Shown one piece after another: positions 41,384-49,533 of a stretch of DNA of 64,000 nucleotides. Numbering within the stretch: position 1 is the first letter of the stretch; each line of letters begins with the position of its first letter. Position numbers and translations under genes: made by a program. The notes beneath the pieces are model-generated. The model saw nothing but the letters and a program-made list of their open reading frames with translations, did not search any database and was not told where the DNA came from. Source of the DNA: Pseudomonadota bacterium (GTDB lineage Bacteria; Myxococcota_A; UBA796; GCA-2862545); assembly GCA_005776945.1 (NCBI GenBank), contig SXOB01000028.1:1-64000 (forward strand). The letters run 5' to 3'.

Positions 41384-42339
41384 GTCAGGCCCGCGGGCAG
41401 GTCGGGTTCGGCATGGAGAGAGAACAGGGCGTCGAGTTGGGTGACGGGCCAGATCCCGGTCCGTGCCCCGGTGCGGATGTCGAAGCGCTCGATGCGCGAT
41501 GGGGCCGTTGACGCGCCGCCCGTGCCGCTCAGAAGGCGGCGGGTCCACGCCAGGTGGGCGCGCCAACGCGTCGCTCTCAGGCGCGTGAAGGCGACGAACA
41601 GGTCGTTGCCGACGACCGCGAGGCCGCGACACCAGCCGCCCGGGGCAACGCGCTCGGGCTGGACGTCGATGCGGCGGACGACTCGACGGAGGCCGGGATC
41701 CACGACGACGACGTGCCCGTCGATCTCCGTGAACCAGAGGTGGCCATCGATGGCGCGCCCGTCGTGCAGGCGCTCGCCCCCAACGTCGATGACGTCAGAG
41801 GGGTCTGCCACCCGCGCGAGGTCGCGCTGGTGGAAGCGGGTGGCCCAGACCTCGCCGTCGATCTGCGTGAGGTGATTGGGGTGGACCCAACGCCGGGTTC
41901 GGGGCGCGAATCGGACGTCGCCCTCGGGGGGGCGCGCACGTCGGTCGAGGGGATGGTAGTCGACGGACCCGTCGTCCCTGGCGAACAGGACGGCATCCAG
42001 CGCGCTGGCCGCGAGCCACACGCCGCCATCTCCAGGGAGGGCGTGGTGCAGGTCGCTGAACCACGGGTGGGATGCGACGCTCGGCGGCGCACCCGGGCGC
42101 CAGCGCAACACTTCGCGTTCGCTTGGAATCGCGAAGCCGGTGGCGTCGACCGTAGCCGACTTGAAGGCATGCCCGACGGTGTCGGGCGCGTTGGCCATCC
42201 GATGGCTGAGGGCGACCCGCTCGGCGCCGTCTTCTGTGTCCAGGATGACGACGCGGCCCTCGGAGTACAGTGGCTCGTGGGCGCGATCCGCGACACCGGC
42301 GGGCCGCCCCTGGACGCCGCCGACGATCGCGATGCGCAT
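41380..42339 (-). CDS. Beta-propeller protein, uncharacterised
   Basis: 319 residues from ATG 42339 (MRIAIVGGVQGRPAG). Repeating propeller-like segments: VVILDTEDGAERVALSH, WFSDLHHALPGDGGVWLAASALDAVLF, WVHPNHLTQIDGEVWATRFHQRDLARV, GRAIDGHLWFTEIDGHVVVVDPGLRRV, WCRGLAVVGNDLFVAFTRLRATRW. The last resembles the CRGLA element of the TIGR03032/DUF4915 group, but I am not certain. No signal peptide. Coupled by GTGA to queG, with no obvious shared role. GGTAAA seven bases upstream is a -10-like element. Confidence 0.6.
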   Translation of the reverse strand: MRIAIVGGVQGRPAGVADRAHEPLYSEGRVVILDTEDGAERVALSHRMANAPDTVGHAFKSATVDATGFAIPSEREVLRWRPGAPPSVASHPWFSDLHHALPGDGGVWLAASALDAVLFARDDGSVDYHPLDRRARPPEGDVRFAPRTRRWVHPNHLTQIDGEVWATRFHQRDLARVADPSDVIDVGGERLHDGRAIDGHLWFTEIDGHVVVVDPGLRRVVRRIDVQPERVAPGGWCRGLAVVGNDLFVAFTRLRATRWRAHLAWTRRLLSGTGGASTAPSRIERFDIRTGARTGIWPVTQLDALFSLHAEPDLPAGLT

Positions 42340-42346
42340 GGCGCCC

Positions 42347-42371
42347 TTTACCCCGACCCGAGCCGGATAGG
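42347..42371. promoter_or_regulatory. -10-like elements in a 40-base divergent gap
   Basis: GATAGG at 42366-42371 lies eight bases before the chrA ATG at 42380. On the other strand GGTAAA (42352-42347) lies seven bases before the propeller ATG at 42339. The spacing matches that seen at 12612-12636 and implies very short leaders. Confidence 0.3.
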
Positions 42372-42379
42372 CGGGCGCG

Positions 42380-43645
42380 ATGAACGGGTGGCGCGAATCG
42401 CTGGCCGCCTTCGGGCGCATCGGCCTTGAGAGTTTCGGGGGCCCGGCTGCGCAAATCGCAGTGATGCACCGCGTCGCCGTCGAGGAACGCAAGTGGGTCG
42501 ACGACGCGTCGTTCCAGGCGGCGCTCGGCTTCTGTACGTTGTTGCCGGGGCCGGAGGCGATGCAGGTCGCCACGTGGCTGGGATGGGCGCGCCACGGCAC
42601 ACTCGGTGCGCTGGCGGCGGGACTGTTGTTCGTCCTGCCCGGCGCCGTGGTGATGCTGGCTCTGTCGGCCGCCTGGGCCGTAGGGGGCGACGTTTCGTGG
42701 GTGACGGCCGCATTCGCCGGGCTGCAGGCGGCGGTGCTCGCCGTCGTCGTCGAGGCGCTTGTGCGCTTGGGCCGCCGTGCGTTGAAGCGGGGCGTCGACC
42801 GAGGGATTGCCGTCGCCGCCTTTTTGGCCCTTGCGGCCTTCGGAATCCCGTTCCCGGTGATCGTCCTCACGGCGGCCGTCGTCGGCTGGGTTGTCGGTTC
42901 GCCCGCGAAGGGGGGTCGGGAGGTGCCGCGACCCGCGGTGGGAGGCACCCTTTGGACCTTCGGGGCGGGCCTGATCGTGTGGTGGCTGCCCTACATTCCG
43001 CTTCGGCTGGCGCTTGGCGCAGAGGCTCGCGCCGTCGAGCTCTTTGAGTTCATGTCGGGAGCGGCCGTCGTGACCTTCGGCGGCGCCTACGCTGTGCTCG
43101 CCCATACTGCGACCGAGTCCGTGGCCCGCGGATGGCTGCTGCCAAACGAGATGGCGGTCGGGTTGGGGCTTGCTGAGACGACGCCTGGGCCCCTGATCCT
43201 GGTCCTAGAGTTCGTGGCCTTCCAGGCTGGCTTTCGCAGCGACAGCGGGCTGGGCCCATGGGCCGGCGGGACGTTGGGGGCGGCCGTCGCCCTCTGGGCC
43301 ACCTTTGCGCCGTGCTTCGTGTGGATTCTCGCCGGCGCGCCTTGGATTTCCTATGCCCGTACGGTTGCGGCTTGGAATGCCGCAATCGCCGGCATTTCCG
43401 CCGCGGTCGTCGGCGTGGTCGCGCATCTTGGGCTCTGGTTTCTGACGCATGTCTGGTTTAGCCGGACATCGGCGTGGACCTGGGGTCCGCTGAACGCGGT
43501 CGTGCCCGACGTCTCCAGTTGGGACCTGCCGGCCACGTCGGTTTCAGTCATCGCGTGTGTGGCGCTGCTGCGATGGCATGTGCCGATGATTCCGCTGTTG
43601 GCGGGTGGCTTGGTCGTGGGCCTGCTCCGCGGCGCCATCGGATAG
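42380..43645 (+). CDS. chrA: Chromate transporter, two-domain CHR family
   Basis: 421 residues from ATG 42380. Two homologous CHR halves: the first with RIGLESFGGPAAQIAVMHR, RKWVDDASFQAALGFCTLLPGPEAMQVATWLGW and the second with MSGAAVVTFGGAYAVLAHTATESV, GLGLAETTPGPLILVLEFVAFQAG. FGGP/TFGGA and LPGPE/TPGPL are the paired signatures of long ChrA. About ten membrane helices. Exports chromate by proton antiport in known cases, and some homologues handle sulfate. No ChrB or ChrR neighbour is seen. Confidence 0.93.
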   Translation: MNGWRESLAAFGRIGLESFGGPAAQIAVMHRVAVEERKWVDDASFQAALGFCTLLPGPEAMQVATWLGWARHGTLGALAAGLLFVLPGAVVMLALSAAWAVGGDVSWVTAAFAGLQAAVLAVVVEALVRLGRRALKRGVDRGIAVAAFLALAAFGIPFPVIVLTAAVVGWVVGSPAKGGREVPRPAVGGTLWTFGAGLIVWWLPYIPLRLALGAEARAVELFEFMSGAAVVTFGGAYAVLAHTATESVARGWLLPNEMAVGLGLAETTPGPLILVLEFVAFQAGFRSDSGLGPWAGGTLGAAVALWATFAPCFVWILAGAPWISYARTVAAWNAAIAGISAAVVGVVAHLGLWFLTHVWFSRTSAWTWGPLNAVVPDVSSWDLPATSVSVIACVALLRWHVPMIPLLAGGLVVGLLRGAIG

Positions 43646-43662
43646 GCGGGCTTGGGGGTTCG

Positions 43663-44925
43663 ATGACGGTCGACGATCTCGCCGTGGGGCTGGCCGACGC
43701 GGCTCGCCGTGCGGGCGCCCGCGAGGCGTTGGCTGTGGTCGAGCGCATCGTCAGCTGCGTGAGCACCCGACGCAGCGGCGAACGGCCGCAGCGGGAGTCG
43801 GCCACGTTGGACGTGCCGCTGCTGCGCGTGTGGTCGGCCGACGGTCGCGAGGGCGTCGCAAGGGGGCCCATCGACGGACTCGTCGAGCGCGCCATGGCCG
43901 CCCTGGCCGACCAACCGCACGGAGCGCTTCCGGAGTTTCGCCGTCCGGCGATGACGGGTCACCTGATCGAAGACCGGCGTTGGGCAAGTCTGGACGACCC
44001 GGCGCGCGACGAGCTGTTGGAGGAGATGGCCTCGCCCGTGAACGACGTTTCAGACGATGTCGTCCTGCAATCGATCCGATTCGAGGATGCGTGTGCGACA
44101 AGGGCGTTGGCGCGTCCAGGGTCGGCGGCCCTCGTCGAGGTTTCAACCCGGTTTTCGGCGACGGCGGACGTCGTCGACGTCACCCGGTCCCGGAAGCTGA
44201 CCGCCAGCGTCCGGTCGCGCGCGCTGTCGTCGGTCGTAGCGATGCCCTTCGCCGGCTTCGCCGCGCGACGGTTGGCGGCCCTCGCCAGTCCGGGCCCGGC
44301 GTTGCCCTCTCATGTGCGGACCATCCTGACCCCGTTGGCGACGGCCTCACTCGTCGCCGCCCTGGCTCCTTGCTTTCTGCCGGGTGCGAAGTCATTTCTC
44401 GACGATGCTGCCCTCGATGCGCGGCTGTTGCTGCTCGATGACGGCAGCTTGCCGGGCGGGTTGTTCACGCGTTCGGTGGATGATCGAGGGCAGCCCACTG
44501 GACCCATCACGCTGTTGCGCGACGGGCGTCTGGACCGTCGCATCCTCCATGCGCGCGAACAGGCGGCGGCGGGCTTGCCGGGTGTCGGCCACGACGTCCA
44601 GGGGACCCCGGCGACCTCCAACCTGGCGATGGGCGCCGGGCTCCGCACGATGAATGCCATCCTCATGGAGAAGCGCCTGGCGAGCGTGTCCATCGACGAC
44701 TGGCTCAGCCTTGAGGTCGATTTCGCGACGGGCGTGGCGCGCGGCGTGGCCCACGTGGCTGTCCTGCAGGGCAACGCCGTCTTGGGACACCTTCCCGACG
44801 TCAAGGTGACGATGGCGCTTGTCGACGTGCTGAGCCACGTCGCGGACATTGCCGTGGACACGGACCGCGTCGGTCACATCGACGCGCCGGCGCTCTGGTT
44901 GGAAGGCGTCCGCTTCGCCGTTTGA
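43663..44925 (+). CDS. pmbA: TldD/PmbA (TldE)-family protein
   Basis: 420 residues from ATG 43663 with a GGGGG stretch just upstream. Family features: ALAVVERIVSCVSTRRSGERPQ, RGPIDGLVERAMAAL, FLPGAKSFLDDAALDARLLLLDDGSLPGGLFTRSVDDRGQPTG and VQGTPATSNLAMGAG, LSLEVDFATGVARGVAHVAV. It lacks the His-x3-His zinc pair of TldD, so it is of the PmbA/TldE type. TldD/TldE proteases process peptides such as microcin and other RiPP precursors. No TldD partner or precursor peptide is seen in the window, so the partner must lie elsewhere if it exists. Confidence 0.78.
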   Translation: MTVDDLAVGLADAARRAGAREALAVVERIVSCVSTRRSGERPQRESATLDVPLLRVWSADGREGVARGPIDGLVERAMAALADQPHGALPEFRRPAMTGHLIEDRRWASLDDPARDELLEEMASPVNDVSDDVVLQSIRFEDACATRALARPGSAALVEVSTRFSATADVVDVTRSRKLTASVRSRALSSVVAMPFAGFAARRLAALASPGPALPSHVRTILTPLATASLVAALAPCFLPGAKSFLDDAALDARLLLLDDGSLPGGLFTRSVDDRGQPTGPITLLRDGRLDRRILHAREQAAAGLPGVGHDVQGTPATSNLAMGAGLRTMNAILMEKRLASVSIDDWLSLEVDFATGVARGVAHVAVLQGNAVLGHLPDVKVTMALVDVLSHVADIAVDTDRVGHIDAPALWLEGVRFAV

Positions 44926-44952
44926 CGCCTCGGGACGTCCGCTGGCAGGCTG

Positions 44953-46527
44953 CTAGGGGCTGACGTCGTAGAGTTCGAGGCCTGGTGCGGTCGAAGATGC
45001 GTAGTTCAGCGGCCAGATGGACGACGCGAGCACAACGGGCTGGTCGTGGCGGTCGGAGACAAGCAGGTAGTCGCCGCGGGAACGCAGCCACGCGAGGCCT
45101 TCCGGAGCGCCGCCAATCCAGCGGGCGGCCGTAAATGGGGCGCCTTCCAGCTCCGCGCGCGTACCATATTCAGCCTCCAACCGGTATTTTAGCACTTCGA
45201 ATTGGAGCTGGCCGACGGCCCCGAGGTAGGGGTCGGCTTTGCCCAACCCTTCTTGGTAGAAGAGCTGGATGGCCCCTTCCTGTGAGAGCTGTTGCAGGCC
45301 TTCTTGGAGGTGTTTGCGGCGGGTCGGGTCGCGCAGCTTGACCCGGGCAAAGTGCTCGGGCGCGAAGCGGGGGATCGACCGGAACGTGACGGGGCTACCG
45401 TTGTAAAGCGTGTCGCCGAGTCGCAGCTCACCGGGGTCGTAGAGGCCGACGATGTCGCCGGGCAGGGCCTCGTCGACGATACTGCGCTCGTCGGCCATGA
45501 ACGTGTGGGGTTTGTTCAAACGGAGCGTCTTGCCCGTTCGCGAGATGATGACTTCCATCCCTCGTTCGAAGCGGCCGCTCGCGACGCGGAGGAAGGCAAT
45601 GCGGTCCCGGTGCCGCGGATTCATGTTCGCCTGAATCTTGAAAATGAACCCAGAGAATGCGGGGTCCGTGGGCAGGCGCGCGCCTTCGGTGGCCGGAGTC
45701 GTCGTTGGCGGGGGCGCGATGCCGCCGAGCGCGTCGAGCAGCAAGGGGACGCCCGCATTCGTCATCGCGGACCCGAAGAAGAACGGGGTGACCTCCCCGC
45801 GCAGGTAAGCGTCATAGTCCCACGCGTCGCCGGCGGCGTCGAGCAGCGAGAGTTCCTCTCGGACGTTCGCGAGGCTCTTCGCGCCGATCGCGGCCGCCAG
45901 GGCGGGGTCGTCAATCGAAAACGTCCGTTCGGAAGCGACGACCGTGCCAGCCATCTCGCGCTCGAAGAGAACGACGCGATTCGAACGCCGGTCGAAGACG
46001 CCGACGAATGTGTGGGAGTCGTCGCGGACCGGCCAATTCAGCGCGGTCGTGCGAATGTTCAGCTTCGTGCCGACCTGATCCATCAGGTCGAGGGGGTCGA
46101 GGCCCGGCCGGTCCATCTTGTTGACGAAGGTCATGACGGGCAGCTTGCGCAGCCGGCAGACCTCGAAGAGCTTGAGCGTACGTGGCTCGACGCCTTTGGC
46201 GACGTCGACGAGCATGACGGCCGAGTCGACCGCCGAGAGCGGCCGGTAGGTGTCCTCGCTGAAGTCGGCGTGGCCGGGCGTGTCGAGTAGGTTGAAGCGC
46301 CGACCGTCGTGGTCGAATTGCAGCACGCTACTCGTGATGGAGATGCCCTTTTCCTTCTCCAAGGCCATCCAGTCCGACACGGCGTGGCGTGCGGCTTTGC
46401 GCGATTTGACCGCCCCGGCGACGTGCAAGGCGCCGCCGTAGAGCAGAAGCTTTTCGGTCAGCGTCGTTTTGCCGGCGTCGGGGTGGCTGATGATCGCGAA
46501 TGTGCGACGGCGTTCGACTTCCAGCAC
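44953..46527 (-). CDS. prfC: Peptide chain release factor 3
   Basis: Class II release-factor GTPase that recycles RF1/RF2. 524 residues from GTG 46527, preferred over TTG 46539 because GGGGG lies five bases upstream and LEVERRRTFAIISHPDAGKTT matches the family start. G1 SHPDAGKTT, switch I region KSRKAARHAVSDWMALEKEKGISITSS, G3 DTPGHADFSEDTYR, G4 FVNKMDRPGLDPLDL. Domain II and III segments (FKIQANMNPRHRDRIAFLRVASGRF) follow. Complete. Ends near the convergent TldD/PmbA gene. Confidence 0.96.
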   Translation of the reverse strand: MLEVERRRTFAIISHPDAGKTTLTEKLLLYGGALHVAGAVKSRKAARHAVSDWMALEKEKGISITSSVLQFDHDGRRFNLLDTPGHADFSEDTYRPLSAVDSAVMLVDVAKGVEPRTLKLFEVCRLRKLPVMTFVNKMDRPGLDPLDLMDQVGTKLNIRTTALNWPVRDDSHTFVGVFDRRSNRVVLFEREMAGTVVASERTFSIDDPALAAAIGAKSLANVREELSLLDAAGDAWDYDAYLRGEVTPFFFGSAMTNAGVPLLLDALGGIAPPPTTTPATEGARLPTDPAFSGFIFKIQANMNPRHRDRIAFLRVASGRFERGMEVIISRTGKTLRLNKPHTFMADERSIVDEALPGDIVGLYDPGELRLGDTLYNGSPVTFRSIPRFAPEHFARVKLRDPTRRKHLQEGLQQLSQEGAIQLFYQEGLGKADPYLGAVGQLQFEVLKYRLEAEYGTRAELEGAPFTAARWIGGAPEGLAWLRSRGDYLLVSDRHDQPVVLASSIWPLNYASSTAPGLELYDVSP

Positions 46528-46544
46528 GGCTGCCCCCAAAATAC

Positions 46545-46572
46545 GACGGGCCCGCGTTCGAGCGGGCCCGTC
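46545..46572 (-). terminator. Intrinsic terminator after the Lys-rich secreted protein gene
   Basis: GACGGGCCCGC and GCGGGCCCGTC give a perfect eleven-base stem with a six-base loop. Read on the minus strand it starts 18 bases after the stop at 46591 and is followed by GTATTTT, a short T tract. The best intrinsic terminator in the window; it isolates prfC from the gene before it. Confidence 0.7.
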
Positions 46573-46590
46573 TGAGTCATCGGTGCGCGA

Positions 46591-47070
46591 TCAGCTCGCG
46601 TCCTTGACCTCGTGGAACTTCTTGTCCTTGCGCACGTAGCGCTCTTCGAGGATCTGGACGTAGTCGTCGAGCAGCTTGCCCTTCTTCGTCTCTTTCTTGC
46701 CGGGCTCGAGGGTCTTGAGCTCGACGATGAGGTCGCGCAGGGCCTCCATCTTCGGCTTCTCGTCCTCGGCCAGCGGCGTCTTGTCGCCGAGCGTCGGGTG
46801 CTCGGGCGCCGGGGCTTCCTCGACGGTCTTCACGCCGTGGTCGCGCAGCCAAGCGAGGTCGGCCTTGTAGTAGCCGAGCAGTTCCTCATCGATCTCGGTG
46901 AGGTCCTTGTCCTTCTCGGCGGCCTTCTTCCACTTGCCCGCGAGCTTGTCGACGGACTTCCAGGTCTTCTTGGCCGTCTTGGCCTCTTCCTTCCAGGCGT
47001 CGACAGCGTCGTCGCCCGCGAGCGCCGGGGTCGCGAAGGCCATGGCCGTAGCCAACATCAGAAACCGCAT
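46591..47070 (-). CDS. Small secreted Lys/Glu-rich protein, hypothetical
   Basis: 159 residues. MRFLMLATAMAFATPALAGDD is a textbook signal peptide with A-L-A cleavage at about 18. The mature part is highly charged and likely helical (KTWKSVDKLAGKWKKAAEKDKD, ETKKGKLLDDYVQILEERYVRKDKKF), with a Pro-rich break in the middle. No family recognised. It stands alone, bounded by a strong terminator downstream. Codon use is plainly coding (GC-rich third positions). Confidence 0.75.
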   Translation of the reverse strand: MRFLMLATAMAFATPALAGDDAVDAWKEEAKTAKKTWKSVDKLAGKWKKAAEKDKDLTEIDEELLGYYKADLAWLRDHGVKTVEEAPAPEHPTLGDKTPLAEDEKPKMEALRDLIVELKTLEPGKKETKKGKLLDDYVQILEERYVRKDKKFHEVKDAS

Positions 47071-47117
47071 GTCATCCTCCAGAGGCGCGGGCCCCTACAG
47101 CGGGTTCCCGTGACTCG

Positions 47118-48089
47118 TCAAGCAGACGTCTGGTGGCGCTGCGAAGTCGTCACGTCCAGCCACAGTTTCCCGACAATCGTCCCGGCCCGCATTTGATCCA
47201 ATCCGTCCTGAACGGATTCGAGCGGGAGCGACCGCGTCGCGAAGGTGGCCAGGCTGGCGATGTCCGCCATAGCGGCCGCCAGCGCAGTGCCACGCGCTGC
47301 TTCGGTCAGGCCGCGCAGGCCGTGCCCGAACAAGGTGAGGCGGCGGTGGATGATCCGGGCCCCGTCGACGGTCGCGCGCGCGCCGCCAAGCAGGCCGACC
47401 ACTGCAACGCGGCCGTCCGGGCGAAGCCGGTCCACGAGTGCGCCGGTGGCCTCGCCCCCCACAGTGTCGAGTGCGAGGTCGAGCCCGTCGGGCCACAGGG
47501 CATCGAGCGACTCCGTCCAGTACCGTGCGAGGCGGTCGATGGGCTGGGCGCCGAGTTGGGAGACGTAGGCGCAGCGTTCAGGCCCGGCTGCGGTGGCCAC
47601 GACCGAGGCGCCGCGGCGCAGGAGGATGTGGATGGCCGCGCTCCCGACGCCGCCTGCGCCACCGAAAACGAGCGCCCGTTCGCCAGCGGCGACCCGCCCG
47701 AGCGTGACGAGATGCAGGTGAGCGGTGACCCATGCCTCGGGCCAAGCACCCGCTTCGGCCAAGGCCAGGTGGGACGGGGCCGGCGCGACCTCGCGGACGT
47801 CGCAGACCACCCAATCCGCCATCCCGCCGCCTCGGAGCAGGGCGATGACCGACCGGCCAAGCCAAACCGAGGCGACGCCTTCCCCGATGGCGTCGACGAC
47901 GCCGGACGCTTCGAGGCCGAGCACATCGGTGACGCCGGCGGGTGGGGCGTAGCGGCCGAGGCATTGCAGCAGGTCGGCGCGGTTGAGGCCCGCCCCGGCG
48001 ACGCGGATGCGAACCTGGCCGGGTCCCGGCGACGGCGTCGGTCGCTCGACGAGGCGGCTACGGCCACCTTCGGCGATGACCGCGCGCAT
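47118..48089 (-). CDS. Zinc-independent MDR-type oxidoreductase (quinone oxidoreductase-like)
   Basis: 323 residues from ATG 48089 (one-base TGATG overlap with the M28 peptidase stop). MRAVIAEGGRSRLVERPTPSPG, VAGAGLNRADLLQCLGRYAPP, VLGLEASGVVDAIGEG, then the nucleotide-binding VFGGAGGVGSAAIHILLRRG and a DLALDTVGGE strand: the NADPH-binding quinone oxidoreductase branch of medium-chain reductases without the catalytic zinc cysteines. Likely reduces quinones or enoyl substrates. Cytoplasmic. Confidence 0.88.
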   Translation of the reverse strand: MRAVIAEGGRSRLVERPTPSPGPGQVRIRVAGAGLNRADLLQCLGRYAPPAGVTDVLGLEASGVVDAIGEGVASVWLGRSVIALLRGGGMADWVVCDVREVAPAPSHLALAEAGAWPEAWVTAHLHLVTLGRVAAGERALVFGGAGGVGSAAIHILLRRGASVVATAAGPERCAYVSQLGAQPIDRLARYWTESLDALWPDGLDLALDTVGGEATGALVDRLRPDGRVAVVGLLGGARATVDGARIIHRRLTLFGHGLRGLTEAARGTALAAAMADIASLATFATRSLPLESVQDGLDQMRAGTIVGKLWLDVTTSQRHQTSA

Positions 48090-49441
48090 CAGGGCGTCGT
48101 GGGGGGAAGGGTTCCCACCTCGGCGAGCCACCAGGCGGCGACGACGACGGCCGCCGTCCCGCGGGCCAGAAGGACGGGATCGACCTTGTCGATCGTGTCC
48201 GCTTCGGTGTGGTGAATGGGCCAGTAGCCGGTCATGTCTTGGCTCAGGCCCAGGCCCAATCCGCCGCCAGCTTCGAGGACGGGTCCGACGTCGGCCCCAG
48301 CGCCGCCTGGCGTCAACTCGGTCGCGCCGATCGGCTCGAGCAGCCGCTGGAGGGGGGCGAGGGCGGTGAGCGTGCCGGGCGGCGGTTCGGCGAGTGCGCC
48401 GGCCTGGACGCGGAAGCCGAGCGGCGCGCCGGAGCCGGTATCGGCCTCGATGGCGGCCACCGTGCGCTCACTCGTGTGGATTTTCGCGTAGGTCTTGCCC
48501 CCGGCGAGACCATTCTCTTCGTTGGTGAAAAGAACAGCTCGGACCGTGCGTCGCGGCTTGATGGGCAGGGAGTTGATGAGGGCGGCCGCCTCCATGACCA
48601 TGACGCAACCGGCGCCGTCGTCTTGGGCACCTTGGCCGACGTCCCAGGAGTCGAGATGGCAGCCAAGCACGACGACCTCGTTGGGGAGTTCGCGTCCGCG
48701 GACCTGGCCCCAGACGTTGTGCGACGGGGCTTCACCGACAGTGGCCGCGGCCAGGTTGAGCGTCACGCGAACGGGTCCCTGGTCTGCGAGTCGATGCACG
48801 AGGGCGGCGTCTTCGGTGGACAGGGCTGCGGCGGGAATCGCGGGGACGTCCACCTCGTAGCGAAGCATGCCGGTGTGGGGGCTGTCGAGACTGACGGGCG
48901 TGACACTGCGGATGAGGGCGGCGACGGCGCCGACCTTGGCGGCTTCACGAGCAGCGCCGGACCGGGTTGCGACGGTCCTTCCGTAGTCGGTCCATGGCGT
49001 GTCCACGAGGACGATCTTGCCGCGGGCGCGTTCGCCTAGGCCGGCGACCTCAGCCAGCTCGGTCACGGCGACGACTTCCGCCGTGATCCCGCCCGGAGGT
49101 GTGCCCACCGACCCGCCGAGGGCCAGGAGGGACAGATCCCGGGGGAACGGGTCGTGGAGGGTGGCGGACTCTTCGCCCCGGACCCATTTGGTCACAGTCA
49201 CGGGTTCTGTGCCGACCTGCAGGCCGTCAGCTTTCATCTGCTCGCCCGTCCAAACGATGGCCTTTTCGAGCGCGGGACTCCCGGAAAGCCGGTGACCGAT
49301 CTGGTCGCACATCGTCGTCAGCTCGGTCATCGGCTCGAGCGACGCGAGGGCTTGTTCGCGCAGCGTGGCCGCGACAGCGTAGAGGTCGGGAGGCGGCCCG
49401 GGCTTCTTGGCGAGGGCGACAGCGGCGAACCAGGTGATCAT
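48089..49441 (-). CDS. M28-family metallopeptidase, carboxypeptidase Q-like, secreted
   Basis: 450 residues from ATG 49441 (GAGG five bases upstream). A short N-terminal hydrophobic stretch (ITWFAAVALAKKP) may be an export signal. After MTELTTMCDQIGHRLSGSPALEKAI there is a PA-like insert (ARGKIVLVDTPWTDYGRTVA), then the two-zinc site: GCHLDSWDVGQGAQDDGAG (His, Asp), FTNEENGLAGG (catalytic Glu pair), EADTGSG, and HHTEADTIDKVDPVLL (His). Cleaves N- or C-terminal residues of peptides in known relatives. Motif set intact. Confidence 0.9.
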   Translation of the reverse strand: MITWFAAVALAKKPGPPPDLYAVAATLREQALASLEPMTELTTMCDQIGHRLSGSPALEKAIVWTGEQMKADGLQVGTEPVTVTKWVRGEESATLHDPFPRDLSLLALGGSVGTPPGGITAEVVAVTELAEVAGLGERARGKIVLVDTPWTDYGRTVATRSGAAREAAKVGAVAALIRSVTPVSLDSPHTGMLRYEVDVPAIPAAALSTEDAALVHRLADQGPVRVTLNLAAATVGEAPSHNVWGQVRGRELPNEVVVLGCHLDSWDVGQGAQDDGAGCVMVMEAAALINSLPIKPRRTVRAVLFTNEENGLAGGKTYAKIHTSERTVAAIEADTGSGAPLGFRVQAGALAEPPPGTLTALAPLQRLLEPIGATELTPGGAGADVGPVLEAGGGLGLGLSQDMTGYWPIHHTEADTIDKVDPVLLARGTAAVVVAAWWLAEVGTLPPTTP

Positions 49442-49533
49442 CTCAGCCTCAGCGGGCGGGGCTATCCCCACCAGCGGCGCTTGTGGCGGCTGCGGCGGGT
49501 CGTGGTCCGCGTCGCAGTCGGGTAGACGCGCCC

